Positions 7,461 through 15,653 of a DNA stretch of 24,581 bases are shown one piece after another (position 1 is the first letter of the stretch; every line of letters begins with the position of its first letter). Under the pieces are notes generated by a model. It was given only the letters and a program-made list of their open reading frames with translations, searched no databases and was not told the origin of the DNA. The position numbers and the translations under genes were made by a program. Origin of the DNA: JBKECY01 sp047975025 (GTDB lineage Bacteria; Bacillota; Clostridia; Lachnospirales; Lachnospiraceae); NCBI GenBank assembly GCA_047975025.1, contig JBKECY010000051.1, positions 1 through 24,581 of the forward strand, read 5' to 3'.

Positions 7461-8306
7461 CTAATTCTCTTCATTAATTTGGTCCATTAAGTTTCTTACA
7501 GCAATACATGTATCTTCGAAAGAAATATCATTTGCATATTCAAAATCTTTTTGATAACGCCTCCAGTGATTTTGCATTATTTCACTATTCTGAATCGCTT
7601 CTAAAATATCTTGATAGTTGTTCAAGACTTTCTCTGATCCTCTTCTTTCTGCTGTTGCATGTACTGCACTCTTCAACTGTTCTTTCGCTATATTCTTTGA
7701 CTGCAACTTACTAAGGATATAGACATCATAGAAATCTCTTGATCTTGTGTTCTGATTTCCACGAGAAATAACAGTTTCCAATTTTTCTGCCAATACTGTT
7801 TCCAAATTGTATGCCAGAATATATATACTTCTTTCTTCCAGTAAAAGCTTAAATTCATAACTGATTTCCTTCGGTGTAATCTTATCTCCCGTTGTAATAT
7901 CAAGTTTCAATGGAACCTGCATTGGTGGATAATTTGCTAAAATTGAGACACAGTAGCCTGCATATTCATCATCCTCTCTAATGTCTCCTATACCAATAAC
8001 AGTAAAGGTCACATTATCCGGCAACGATGTAGCACATATTTCCTCAAACATTTTCTTTATGGCATCTTTTGTGACTGCTATTCCCTTAATCGTTGCATCC
8101 ATATCCATAGTGGCTCTAGCGCCTAATCCTACCATCGCAGCAATTAGAAATCCACCTTTTAGAATAAATAAGTCCTGATATTTGGAAACCGATACTCTTT
8201 CTAAAAACCTTTCTAACATAAAATTCTGTATGACAAGCTGAGCTGAAATACTTTTTTCTTTTGCAATATTTTTAATAATTGCTTTTAGTTGCATTGCATT
8301 TTTCAT
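7461..8306 (-). CDS. abiEii: AbiEii nucleotidyltransferase toxin (type IV toxin-antitoxin)
   Basis: The 281-residue protein of the AbiEii/AbiGii family has the conserved nucleotidyltransferase motifs in order: KGGFLIAA with GG at 51-52, TMDMD at 66-70 carrying the catalytic aspartates, KLDI at 134-137, and VLAEKLETVI (171-180) followed by RDFYD (190-194). In characterised AbiE systems this enzyme stops growth on phage infection and is countered by AbiEi without stable binding. Its ATG overlaps the abiEi stop by 4 bases (ATGA). All key residues are intact, so it is probably active. The operon is visibly more AT-rich than its neighbours, which suggests transfer. Confidence 0.92.
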   Translation of the reverse strand: MKNAMQLKAIIKNIAKEKSISAQLVIQNFMLERFLERVSVSKYQDLFILKGGFLIAAMVGLGARATMDMDATIKGIAVTKDAIKKMFEEICATSLPDNVTFTVIGIGDIREDDEYAGYCVSILANYPPMQVPLKLDITTGDKITPKEISYEFKLLLEERSIYILAYNLETVLAEKLETVISRGNQNTRSRDFYDVYILSKLQSKNIAKEQLKSAVHATAERRGSEKVLNNYQDILEAIQNSEIMQNHWRRYQKDFEYANDISFEDTCIAVRNLMDQINEEN

Positions 8307-8896
8307 AACAGCACCTCTAAATAAGCTCTAAGCCGCTTTTCAACATGTAAGTTTTCAGCATATTCTGATAGTAAAGGAATATTTTTATCTAGTCTTTTGG
8401 CATATCTTTTGAATGCATCAGAAACCACTTGAATATCGACATCATTTTGGATTCTTAAAATATCACAAAGTGTTTTCTCCATACAATATGCATTTACCAA
8501 GTTACCTGCTGGAGTTTTTAATCGAATTACACCCAGCTCATACCACTCTGGTTTTGTTCGATTGCATTTTACATTCTCCTTTTTCAAGACTCCAATATTA
8601 TATTTCAATGGAAATGTCATATGAAAACGAATTGGTGTTCTATCCGTCAAATCACTGAGAAAAAGTGCAGTTTCTCCTGAAAAAATCCCCTTCTTATATC
8701 TAATTTGCAGTTGATACATTTCATCATCCCATACTTCTGCTAATTGATATACACCTCTAGCAGCATGCTCTAGTACCCCAGAATCGACCAGATGCTTTAA
8801 GCTGCCTCTTGAAATACCAGCTTGGGTTACTTCTGCTGCCGTTACCACCCCATTATTCTTTTGCACTAATTCTAATATCTTTTCTGCGTTTGACAT
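8303..8896 (-). CDS. abiEi: AbiEi antitoxin and repressor (type IV toxin-antitoxin)
   Basis: The 197-residue protein has an N-terminal winged helix (about 1-53, with GVVTAAEVTQAGISRGSLKHL then ARGVYQL). The C-terminal domain (about 54-197) has features of the AbiEi family, including TPAGNLVNAYCMEKTLCDIL near 128-147. Members neutralise AbiEii and repress their own promoter by binding inverted repeats. Here a 16-bp-arm inverted repeat sits exactly on the promoter (8952-8998). GGGAGAA precedes the ATG at 8896. It is the first gene of the operon. Confidence 0.9.
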   Translation of the reverse strand: MSNAEKILELVQKNNGVVTAAEVTQAGISRGSLKHLVDSGVLEHAARGVYQLAEVWDDEMYQLQIRYKKGIFSGETALFLSDLTDRTPIRFHMTFPLKYNIGVLKKENVKCNRTKPEWYELGVIRLKTPAGNLVNAYCMEKTLCDILRIQNDVDIQVVSDAFKRYAKRLDKNIPLLSEYAENLHVEKRLRAYLEVLL

Positions 8897-8951
8897 ATAT
8901 CAATTTCTCCCTAAAATTATATGGTCCCTAAAAGAATTATTAAAAATACAT

Positions 8952-8998
8952 TTGACTTTTATGCATACTATTTTATTACTCATATGCATAAAAGTCAA
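8952..8998 (-). promoter_or_regulatory. abiE promoter inside an AbiEi-type inverted-repeat operator
   Basis: Perfect 16-bp arms (8952-8967 and 8983-8998) flank a 15-bp spacer. On the minus strand the upstream arm begins with -35 TTGACT (8998-8993). After 17 bp the -10 TAAAAT (8975-8970) falls in the spacer. A protein bound to both arms would block the promoter, as shown for AbiEi autoregulation in other species. Confidence 0.8.
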
Positions 8999-9042
8999 TT
9001 TTTTATCAATATTAATTTGAGAATAACGTATCCCGTACCCTG

Positions 9043-9606
9043 TCAATGAAACAAAGGTTTCCGGTTAAAAAAGATCACACTAAAGAACGTAATACTATTT
9101 GTTCCATTATTGTATGCTATCCCTCCACGTTTTGCTAATTCTGTTACCATGATACCGTAGCCTTCTGTGGCCGGATGCATACGGTTCGGAAAGCGACAGG
9201 GCTGGTCAGGATATGTACAGCTATTGCAGATTTTGCATCCCTCTGTTGAAAGAACCAGCGAAGACGTTGCATTATCTTCAACAATTCTGGCAACCGCATC
9301 TGTGACTGCTTCATGCCTGACACCTGCTTCTATCCATTTTTCAAAATCATACTTATCTTCTAATTCGGTCACCGTCGTCATGACCAATGCATCGGCAAAT
9401 GCCTGGTAGCGTGCTTTGCACTCTGCTACCGTCCCCACAGCGGGCGGACAGGCCCAGGAAGTATTATACAATCCGCATCCGTTTCCCTCGCAGATGGTAC
9501 GCACATCGTCGGAAAAAGAGATGTCTGACGCAGCCAGAAATGCATATTCATGCACTCCTGCCGTTTCCTTTTGCTCCTGTAGAATATCCTCAATTTTTTT
9601 CTTCAT
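9043..9606 (-). CDS. DUF2284 predicted metal-binding protein
   Basis: From the start at 9606 the protein has 187 residues. It shows the two cysteine clusters of DUF2284/COG5423: Cys39, Cys44 and Cys53 in the first (GCGLYNTSWACPPAVG at 43-58), and Cys124, Cys127, Cys130 and Cys137 in the second (CKICNSCTYPDQPCRFP at 124-140). These probably bind a metal or an iron-sulfur cluster. An in-frame ATG further upstream (9723) is rejected, because that extension runs through a terminator and the gene's own promoter, while AAAGGAGA precedes the ATG at 9606. The gene follows the FAD oxidoreductase gene but is separated from it by the terminator, so it is a distinct unit. Confidence 0.88.
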   Translation of the reverse strand: MKKKIEDILQEQKETAGVHEYAFLAASDISFSDDVRTICEGNGCGLYNTSWACPPAVGTVAECKARYQAFADALVMTTVTELEDKYDFEKWIEAGVRHEAVTDAVARIVEDNATSSLVLSTEGCKICNSCTYPDQPCRFPNRMHPATEGYGIMVTELAKRGGIAYNNGTNSITFFSVIFFNRKPLFH

Positions 9607-9630
9607 CTGCCTTCTCCTTTCATTTTGTTC

Positions 9631-9659
9631 ATCGTATCTTACCACCAGGCTTCTGTCAA
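9631..9659 (-). promoter_or_regulatory. Sigma-A-type promoter of the DUF2284 gene
   Basis: On the minus strand, consensus -35 TTGACA (9659-9654), 17 bp, then -10 TACGAT (9636-9631). It lies between the terminator of the upstream unit and the ribosome binding site. No LysR-type box is present. Confidence 0.7.
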
Positions 9660-9682
9660 CCGGATCGCCGTCATACACATAG

Positions 9683-9715
9683 AAAAAGCACATAAATCCA
9701 AACGAATTTATGCGC
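9683..9715 (-). terminator. Intrinsic terminator after the FAD oxidoreductase gene
   Basis: A 10-bp stem with one G-U pair (9706-9715 with 9688-9697) closes an 8-nt loop. On the minus strand it is followed by five T (9683-9687). It ends the UGSC-like/FAD unit 20 bases past its stop. Confidence 0.75.
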
Positions 9716-9734
9716 TCTGTCATTCAATTTCTAC

Positions 9735-11192
9735 TTACCTTGGCTCAAAGAGTACAGCTCCCTGACCCAGTAGATTTTCCTGCAATTCCTTGATGTCTTT
9801 TTGAAGTTCTCTCGGTGTGATGCCTTTCTTGATAGAAAGGGCTGCCGCTGTTCCGGCTGCCTGTCCGGTCACCATTGTCTGATGCAAATATCTAAGGTAG
9901 GCCGGACGGTCTGTTGATACACATTTTCCAGCTGCAAGCAGATTCTCAATCTTCTTGGGAAGCAGGCAGCGATACGGTATATCGTAGGAACCGCCGTCTT
10001 TCGGAAATGCCATATCATTCTTGCCGTCATGGCAGACCGACAAGGTATCCATTGCGGCTACGTGGTATCCACCCGCCTTAAAGGAGCTCTTGCCAATGGT
10101 ATCAGTAAACTGACGGCATGCCGCCACGTCTTCTCTGGTCAGTATATATTCTCCTACAATTCTAGGGCCTTCTCGCAGCCGCAGTTCTGTGCAAGTACGT
10201 GTGATATACGCATGCTCAAATCCAGGCACATAGCGTTTAAAAAATCTCCATGCTATCATGTTCTGCTTCCGGCACTCCACATTGCATCTGGTCAGATCCC
10301 ATGCATCTGTCGGCAGTGCATGATCTACTTGCGAGGAATGCTGGAAGTGTGCCTGAATATGCCCGCCTTCTTTCGGTGTCAGGAAGAACCCGGCACCGGA
10401 ATAAGGATGCCAGTCCCCATTCTTAAGTGCCATATCACGTAATTCATAGAATCCCATGATTTCTCCAAGCTCGGTCACGTTATAGCATTTGCGGTACATC
10501 TCCTCGACATCCTCACGTGTGTTCGCATTCTCATAAGGGAATACCAGCTGTTTGAACGAGAATTGTGATGGGTTGGACCGTATGTAAGTCAGAAGTTTTT
10601 CCCAGTCCACACCGTCTACCGTAAAGGCTAATGTATGCGGCTGAATCGTTTCCTTGTCCACACAGGCAGTTTCAGCTTCGGCATGCATTGCTACATAGCC
10701 TTCTCCTGTGCAGTCAATCAGGATTTCAGCCTGAAGTGCATTACGGCCATTGGCATTTTCTACGGTTACCCCTGTGACCTTATCCCCGTCTTTTTGTACA
10801 CCCACAACTAGTGTATCTAACAGTAAATCCACACCCTCTTCTTCCATCATTTCAAAGATCAGTGCGACCCACCAGTCAGGATCAATGTAAGAAAACGTAT
10901 AGGCTGCTTTTTCGCGGATCGGACTTCTCCATTCCGGCAGTGCATGACCAGTGTTCAATAACCTTTGATATGTTTCTTCCACAATACCGCCCACATCTCT
11001 TTTTCCCTGTGAATTAAATAATCTCGCGTAAGCAAATCCCGGAGGTCCCGACAGGCTCATCTGTCCTCCCAAAACTCCTGTTTTTTCTATCAGCAGTGTC
11101 TTTGCTCCGTTTCGTGCACTTGCAATGGCCGCTGCACATCCGGAGGTACCACCGCCGCAGATGATAACATCATACTTTGTATCATATCCCAT
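9735..11192 (-). CDS. FAD-dependent oxidoreductase (FAD_oxidored, PF12831-like)
   Basis: The 485-residue flavoprotein has an N-terminal Rossmann motif, DVIICGGGTSGCAAAIASA (8-26), followed by LLIEKTGVLGGQ. The ILIDCTGEGYVA segment near 158-169 and a C-terminal FAD-closing segment (LLAAGKCVS, then GQAAGTAAALS) complete the fold. No N-terminal signal or Fe-S motif is visible, so it is probably cytoplasmic. Enzymes of this group oxidise or reduce small organic molecules and the substrate cannot be inferred. It is the second gene of the unit begun by the UGSC-like gene, 32 bases downstream of it, under the LysR-type box at 13019-13035. AAAGGAG supports the start. Confidence 0.85.
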   Translation of the reverse strand: MGYDTKYDVIICGGGTSGCAAAIASARNGAKTLLIEKTGVLGGQMSLSGPPGFAYARLFNSQGKRDVGGIVEETYQRLLNTGHALPEWRSPIREKAAYTFSYIDPDWWVALIFEMMEEEGVDLLLDTLVVGVQKDGDKVTGVTVENANGRNALQAEILIDCTGEGYVAMHAEAETACVDKETIQPHTLAFTVDGVDWEKLLTYIRSNPSQFSFKQLVFPYENANTREDVEEMYRKCYNVTELGEIMGFYELRDMALKNGDWHPYSGAGFFLTPKEGGHIQAHFQHSSQVDHALPTDAWDLTRCNVECRKQNMIAWRFFKRYVPGFEHAYITRTCTELRLREGPRIVGEYILTREDVAACRQFTDTIGKSSFKAGGYHVAAMDTLSVCHDGKNDMAFPKDGGSYDIPYRCLLPKKIENLLAAGKCVSTDRPAYLRYLHQTMVTGQAAGTAAALSIKKGITPRELQKDIKELQENLLGQGAVLFEPR

Positions 11193-11224
11193 ATTTGTTC
11201 TCCTTTCATGAAATGGTATGAATC

Positions 11225-12934
11225 TTATTTGGTTTTAAAATCTTCTATAGATTTGGCAATGGTTCCGTCCGGCAGGCGAAGTGCTTCCACACATCCTTCA
11301 CTATGCAGTGCCCAGGGCAGAATTACGCCGGAGTGCCCGCCGCGACCGCCAATACACACAACTTCAACATCTCTTGGTGTCCGGGTGACAGGCAGCGGAT
11401 GGCGATTGGCCCATTCTTTGGGACGGACAGGCACTAATCCTCTGTTTCGCACCATCGGTACTTCGTGGTATACATATTGGTGTATATGCTCCTGAATCAT
11501 TTCTTTGGTATAACCGGCTTTTTTCAGCATAATTCCATGATCAGGCGTCAGGCAGATAATCAGGGGACCCGGCATGTACGCATTGTTCGAGCCAAGGGTC
11601 GTGCAGCAGGCCGTAATCGTATCCAGCAGATCATGCCCATCAAGGCTAAGGAAATCGATAATGTCATGCAGCGGCTCGGCTTTTAACACATAGACCGTTG
11701 TCGTATTGGCATCGTAGCGATCCTCATTGATCATATTCCACTGTGCCAGTGACGGCTCTTCTGCAAAACAATATGTAAATTCAGCCTGTGATGCAATACA
11801 GTCCAGATCACAAATGCCGGGAACCGAACGGAATACATTCATGATGACCAGATTCACAGCGCGTCCTATTGTCGCATTGGCTGGATACCCCGGCCCCTGG
11901 CAGCCTTGCTTTCCGGAAACACCTGCCTGCTGTGCAATCGGACCTGATACAAGCACCAGATTACCTCCGGGGTGTGATGTCGTAACCGACTGGTTCAAAT
12001 TGTATTCCTTGTGATTGAGCGCCTTGAATGCAGCAATTAAAATCGGAAGTGCATCCGGTGTACATCCTGCCATAATGGCCGCAATGATAACATCTTTGAC
12101 GACAACGCTCTTGCCGCTTGGACCGCTGGGATCGCAGAGCACCAAATCCTCATCAAATGGGCAATAGGTAAGCATTCTCTTATACCGCTCGGTGGTAGGA
12201 GGGATAATCGGCAGACCATCACTTATATGTTCTGCGTTAAAATACTCATTAATCTCCTCCAGATATGCGCCCGGCTCTCTTAGCCCCACTTCATCAGCTT
12301 CTACAACAAAGGGCAGGAATCCATCTTCTGCCGGGGGAATTTTATCCATTTTGGCATCAATATGTGCCAATGCTTCCAGCTTCTCACCGTTTTCAGTCAG
12401 GGAACCCAAAATGTAATCCCATTTCAAATCCACTTCCTGCTCAATTTCCGCAACGGTACTTGCCTGAAAAATATCCACAGAACACAGACACAGATGACCT
12501 GCGCGATACAAGCCCACGCCTTCTGTAATCCCGGTTCCGGGAGGTGCCGTCATGTAGACGGTCGGAATCCCCAGTTTCTCAAGTGCAATACTTAAGACTG
12601 TTGTGGAGGATGAGGTTCCCATATCTCCGAAAGCTACGATTGCAGCCACCGGCTTTTCTTCGGCCATCATCGCTGCATATTCTGCGAGCATGGCGGCATC
12701 CTTACCTCGTACAGTTTCTGTATATTCCACAAAGTTCGTAATTCCTATCGCCTGCAGCCTCTCTTTGATTCTGTCGAATACCGTATAATAATTACAGAAG
12801 CCAAGCTTTGTGTTGTTGTAGAACAAAATCTTACCTTTTTTCAATTCTTCCAGACTTACACGGGTAGCAAGCTGGATTGTCTCGCGATTCTGATATCCTC
12901 TGGGATCCAGAATTTGGTTCAAGTTTTGTGACAT
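11225..12934 (-). CDS. Two-domain UGSC-like protein with altered UGSC motif
   Basis: The 569-residue protein joins two domains. Residues about 30-200 resemble the UGSC (seleno)protein domain: strand KILFYNNTK, then VAAIVAFGDMGTSSS (96-110), then ALEKLGIPTVYM. The rest, from about 230, resembles a partner domain that I recall downstream of UGSC genes in other bacteria (SDGLPIIPPTTERYKRML at 238-255, HPGGNLVLVSGPIA, TLGSNNAYMPGPLI). The motif that gives the family its name is replaced by M-G-T-S at 105-108, so the redox Sec/Cys chemistry there is absent. Cytoplasmic; function unknown. It leads the unit with the FAD oxidoreductase and has a strong ribosome binding site (AAAGGAGA). The family assignment is from memory. 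Confidence 0.6.
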   Translation of the reverse strand: MSQNLNQILDPRGYQNRETIQLATRVSLEELKKGKILFYNNTKLGFCNYYTVFDRIKERLQAIGITNFVEYTETVRGKDAAMLAEYAAMMAEEKPVAAIVAFGDMGTSSSTTVLSIALEKLGIPTVYMTAPPGTGITEGVGLYRAGHLCLCSVDIFQASTVAEIEQEVDLKWDYILGSLTENGEKLEALAHIDAKMDKIPPAEDGFLPFVVEADEVGLREPGAYLEEINEYFNAEHISDGLPIIPPTTERYKRMLTYCPFDEDLVLCDPSGPSGKSVVVKDVIIAAIMAGCTPDALPILIAAFKALNHKEYNLNQSVTTSHPGGNLVLVSGPIAQQAGVSGKQGCQGPGYPANATIGRAVNLVIMNVFRSVPGICDLDCIASQAEFTYCFAEEPSLAQWNMINEDRYDANTTTVYVLKAEPLHDIIDFLSLDGHDLLDTITACCTTLGSNNAYMPGPLIICLTPDHGIMLKKAGYTKEMIQEHIHQYVYHEVPMVRNRGLVPVRPKEWANRHPLPVTRTPRDVEVVCIGGRGGHSGVILPWALHSEGCVEALRLPDGTIAKSIEDFKTK

Positions 12935-12969
12935 AGTATTTCTCCTTTCGCACTTTTTTTCCTATTTCT

Positions 12970-13035
12970 AATGTATCGTATTTCTACGGGGACTACAATT
13001 CACTTTGCGCCCATGAAATATTCCGAATATGAATA
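12970..13035 (-). promoter_or_regulatory. Promoter with LysR-type box for the UGSC-like/FAD unit
   Basis: Minus strand: box TATTCATATTCGGAATA (13035-13019), 20 bp, -35 TTGTAG (12998-12993) preceded by GAA, 17 bp, -10 TACATT (12975-12970). The leader is about 30 nt. The box centre is near -65. From GAATTGT to GATACA this promoter also resembles the ABC promoter base for base, which argues for common origin or a shared regulator. Confidence 0.75.
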
Positions 13036-13044
13036 AATTAAGAA

Positions 13045-13089
13045 GCCTCCTGCGCCGCTGTTTTTTAATATGGCAGCTGCGTAGGAGGC
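13045..13089 (-). terminator. Terminator of the ABC importer operon
   Basis: A 16-bp GC-rich stem with two imperfect positions (13045-13060 with 13074-13089) closes a 13-nt loop. On the minus strand it is followed by TTCTTAATTTATT. It lies 31 bases past the permease stop and just upstream of the next LysR-type box, so the following unit has its own transcription start. Confidence 0.75.
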
Positions 13090-13119
13090 CTGTAATCATA
13101 CTTTCAAATATACATCTGT

Positions 13120-14094
13120 TTAGTTTTTAGATACTGATTTCATGCGGAAATGATCCAGAATAAGCGCCAGTACCAGCAGCAGTCCCTTGGCAACGGACTG
13201 CCAGAACGAGGACACACCTACGACAGACAGGCCGGTATTAAAGCACTGAATAATCATCAGACCTACAAAACAGCCAGCAATGGTTCCTTTTCCGCCTGTA
13301 AATGCAACCCCGCCCAATACTGCTGCCGTGATAGCATCAAAATCTGCGCCTGAAGCAGCTGTGGGTGCACCTGTATGCATACGCGCCGCCAGCAAGATAC
13401 CGACCAGCGCACCGATGGCAGAACTTAGTATATAGAGAACGGTACTAATATGCTTGGGACTGATTCCCGCCAAATGCGCTGCCTCTGCATTGCCGCCTAT
13501 GATATATACTTTGCGTCCAAAAGTCGTCTTCTTGAGTACAAATCCGAAAACCAAAAAGAATACGACCAGAATGATGACAGGTATAGGAATCCAGTCAAAT
13601 ATTTTGAAAGTTCCCAAATTAATGAAAGAACGATTATTCACCGGTATGGGGCGCCCGTTACTTGCAATATATCCGATGCCCTCACAGATTGATGCCACTG
13701 CCAGCGTTGCGATGAACGGCTGTATGTTGAACACATTCGCCAACGCAGAATTAACAAGTCCTACGACTGCTCCAATCAGCAAAACGATCAGCATTGCCAG
13801 CCCCCAGGGAACCTCAGCCCTGATCAGCAGGGAGACCAGCACCCCGCTCATAGCGGCCAGCGCTGAGTTCGACAAGTCAATGTGTCCTCCGATAATCAAA
13901 TAGGTCTCGCCGATAGCCAACAAGCCCACTGTCGTTGCTGAGTAAAAAATATTAGTGGCATTCTGAGTAGAAAAATAATTGCCGTTCAGCACTGAAAAAA
14001 CCACTACAACTACAATAAGAATCAATAGTAAGATAGCGCTGTTCGACTTTAGCACAATCTCAGAGATTTTTAGTTTTTTGTTATTATTTTCCAT
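13120..14094 (-). CDS. ABC importer permease, ribose/RbsC type
   Basis: The 324-residue hydrophobic protein of the BPD_transp_2 family is expected to have eight to ten membrane segments. GETYLIIGGHIDLSNSALAAM near 62-82 is the family's signature for sugar and sugar-like importers. It is the third gene of the binding protein-ATPase-permease operon, with only 3 bases between it and the ATPase stop. The family name says sugar, but relatives carry other small molecules (for example AI-2 by Lsr). The position in a decarboxylase regulon suggests a non-sugar or glycosylated aromatic ligand, which is inference. Confidence 0.9.
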   Translation of the reverse strand: MENNNKKLKISEIVLKSNSAILLLILIVVVVVFSVLNGNYFSTQNATNIFYSATTVGLLAIGETYLIIGGHIDLSNSALAAMSGVLVSLLIRAEVPWGLAMLIVLLIGAVVGLVNSALANVFNIQPFIATLAVASICEGIGYIASNGRPIPVNNRSFINLGTFKIFDWIPIPVIILVVFFLVFGFVLKKTTFGRKVYIIGGNAEAAHLAGISPKHISTVLYILSSAIGALVGILLAARMHTGAPTAASGADFDAITAAVLGGVAFTGGKGTIAGCFVGLMIIQCFNTGLSVVGVSSFWQSVAKGLLLVLALILDHFRMKSVSKN

Positions 14095-14097
14095 ACT

Positions 14098-15606
14098 CTA
14101 TACCTTCTGCTTCCCGGAATCATTCATTGCGGCCGAAAGAATTACTTCCTCCGTACACAAATCAGTCCTGCGATTAAATTGTCCCGTAACACGCCCTTCG
14201 TACATAACAATCACATTCTCGCACACATTAATTACCTCTGTCAGTTCAGATGAAATAAAGATTACGCCAATTCCCTGCCGGGCAAGATTGTGAACCATCT
14301 GATAAATCTCGGCTTTCGCCCCCACATCAATTCCTTTGGTGGGCTCATCCAATATCAAGATCCTTGGATTAGCAGCCATCCAGCGTCCTAAAATCACTTT
14401 TTGCTGGTTACCGCCGGAGAGCTCCTTCGTGATTTTCTCAATGGTCGGTGTCTTGATATTAAAATTGCTGACAGCTTCCTTTGATATTTTCTTCTCTTTG
14501 TCCCGCTTCAAAATTCCACATTTGGAAACGCGGTCCAAAACCGACATGGTGATGTTCTCCCTGACGCTGCTTCCCAAGACAAGCCCCTGAGTCTTTCTAT
14601 CCTCCGGGCACAGCCCCATTCCTAACCGCATTGCATCTTTGGGGGATTTGATTTTCACTAATTTCCCATCAACATAAATACTGCCGCTGCTCAGATGATC
14701 CGCACCATAGATAGCGCGCATCGTTTCGGTACGTCCGGCACCCACCAGTCCCACGAACCCCAACACTTCACCTGCATGAAGTTTGAAACTTACGTGGTCA
14801 ATATTCTCATTGCACAAATCTTTGACTTCCAGCAAGACTTCTCCCAGCTCTTCGTTGCGTTCGAGCTGATTATATACATCTCCCAGTTCACGCCCGACCA
14901 TATATCTGACTAGTTCATCGGTTGTTGTATCGCACGTGTTTACTGTAGTTATATAGTTCCCGTCTTTTAGTACCACAATCCGTTCCGTCAGTTCAAACAG
15001 CTCCTTTAGACGATGGGATACGTACAAGATCACTCGGCCTTCTTCCTGCAGCTTTCTGATAATCTTAAATAGTCCATGAATTTCCGTCTCTGTCAGACTG
15101 GCGGTTGGTTCATCGAACGCAATGACGGGACACTTTCTCCTCACAGCTTTAATGATTTCCACCATTTGCTGGTGACTTACAGATAATTCGCCTACCTTCT
15201 GCGTTGCTTTAAAAGGCAGCTCGAACATATCAATCAGGGTCTGTGTACGTGCATTGGCATTTTTGTAATCGACCACACCATGCACAGAAGGAATATTCTC
15301 CATATAAACATTTTCCATGACAGTCAGGTAAGGCACAAGCTGCCGCTCCTGATAAATGATATTAATACCATGCTTGATCGCATCCAGCGGAGATGAAAAA
15401 TCCATCTTTTCGTCATCCAGATAAATCGCTCCTTCATCAGGAGTGTAGACTCCGCTCATGATTTTGAGCAATGTACTCTTGCCCGCTCCGTTCTCTCCCA
15501 AAAGCGCTACGATCTCACCACTTTTAGCTTTAAATCCGACATTGTTCAATGCCTGCACTCCAGAGAACGCTTTCGAAATATTCTTTAATTCCAGTGTATG
15601 CTCCAT
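14098..15606 (-). CDS. ABC importer double ATPase, ribose/RbsA type
   Basis: The 502-residue protein has two ABC domains. The first has Walker A GENGAGKST (37-45), VSHQQMVEI in place of the usual signature, and FDEPTASLT. The second has a degenerate Walker A (GLVGAGRTE), signature LSGGNQQ and LILDEPTKGID. This asymmetry is normal for RbsA/MglA proteins. I place the start at the ATG at 15606, because GGAG lies 8 bases before it. A GTG two codons upstream would be too close to that site. It energises the permease encoded next to it. Confidence 0.93.
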   Translation of the reverse strand: MEHTLELKNISKAFSGVQALNNVGFKAKSGEIVALLGENGAGKSTLLKIMSGVYTPDEGAIYLDDEKMDFSSPLDAIKHGINIIYQERQLVPYLTVMENVYMENIPSVHGVVDYKNANARTQTLIDMFELPFKATQKVGELSVSHQQMVEIIKAVRRKCPVIAFDEPTASLTETEIHGLFKIIRKLQEEGRVILYVSHRLKELFELTERIVVLKDGNYITTVNTCDTTTDELVRYMVGRELGDVYNQLERNEELGEVLLEVKDLCNENIDHVSFKLHAGEVLGFVGLVGAGRTETMRAIYGADHLSSGSIYVDGKLVKIKSPKDAMRLGMGLCPEDRKTQGLVLGSSVRENITMSVLDRVSKCGILKRDKEKKISKEAVSNFNIKTPTIEKITKELSGGNQQKVILGRWMAANPRILILDEPTKGIDVGAKAEIYQMVHNLARQGIGVIFISSELTEVINVCENVIVMYEGRVTGQFNRRTDLCTEEVILSAAMNDSGKQKV

Positions 15607-15653
15607 ACTCACTTCTCCGCTTTTTGTTCAGTTACCGCAACCTGGCGTTACCA

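Noticed and set aside
12616..12630. Selenocysteine in the UGSC-like protein
   Set aside because: There is no in-frame TGA at the motif; the position encodes Met and the neighbours are Gly-Thr-Ser.
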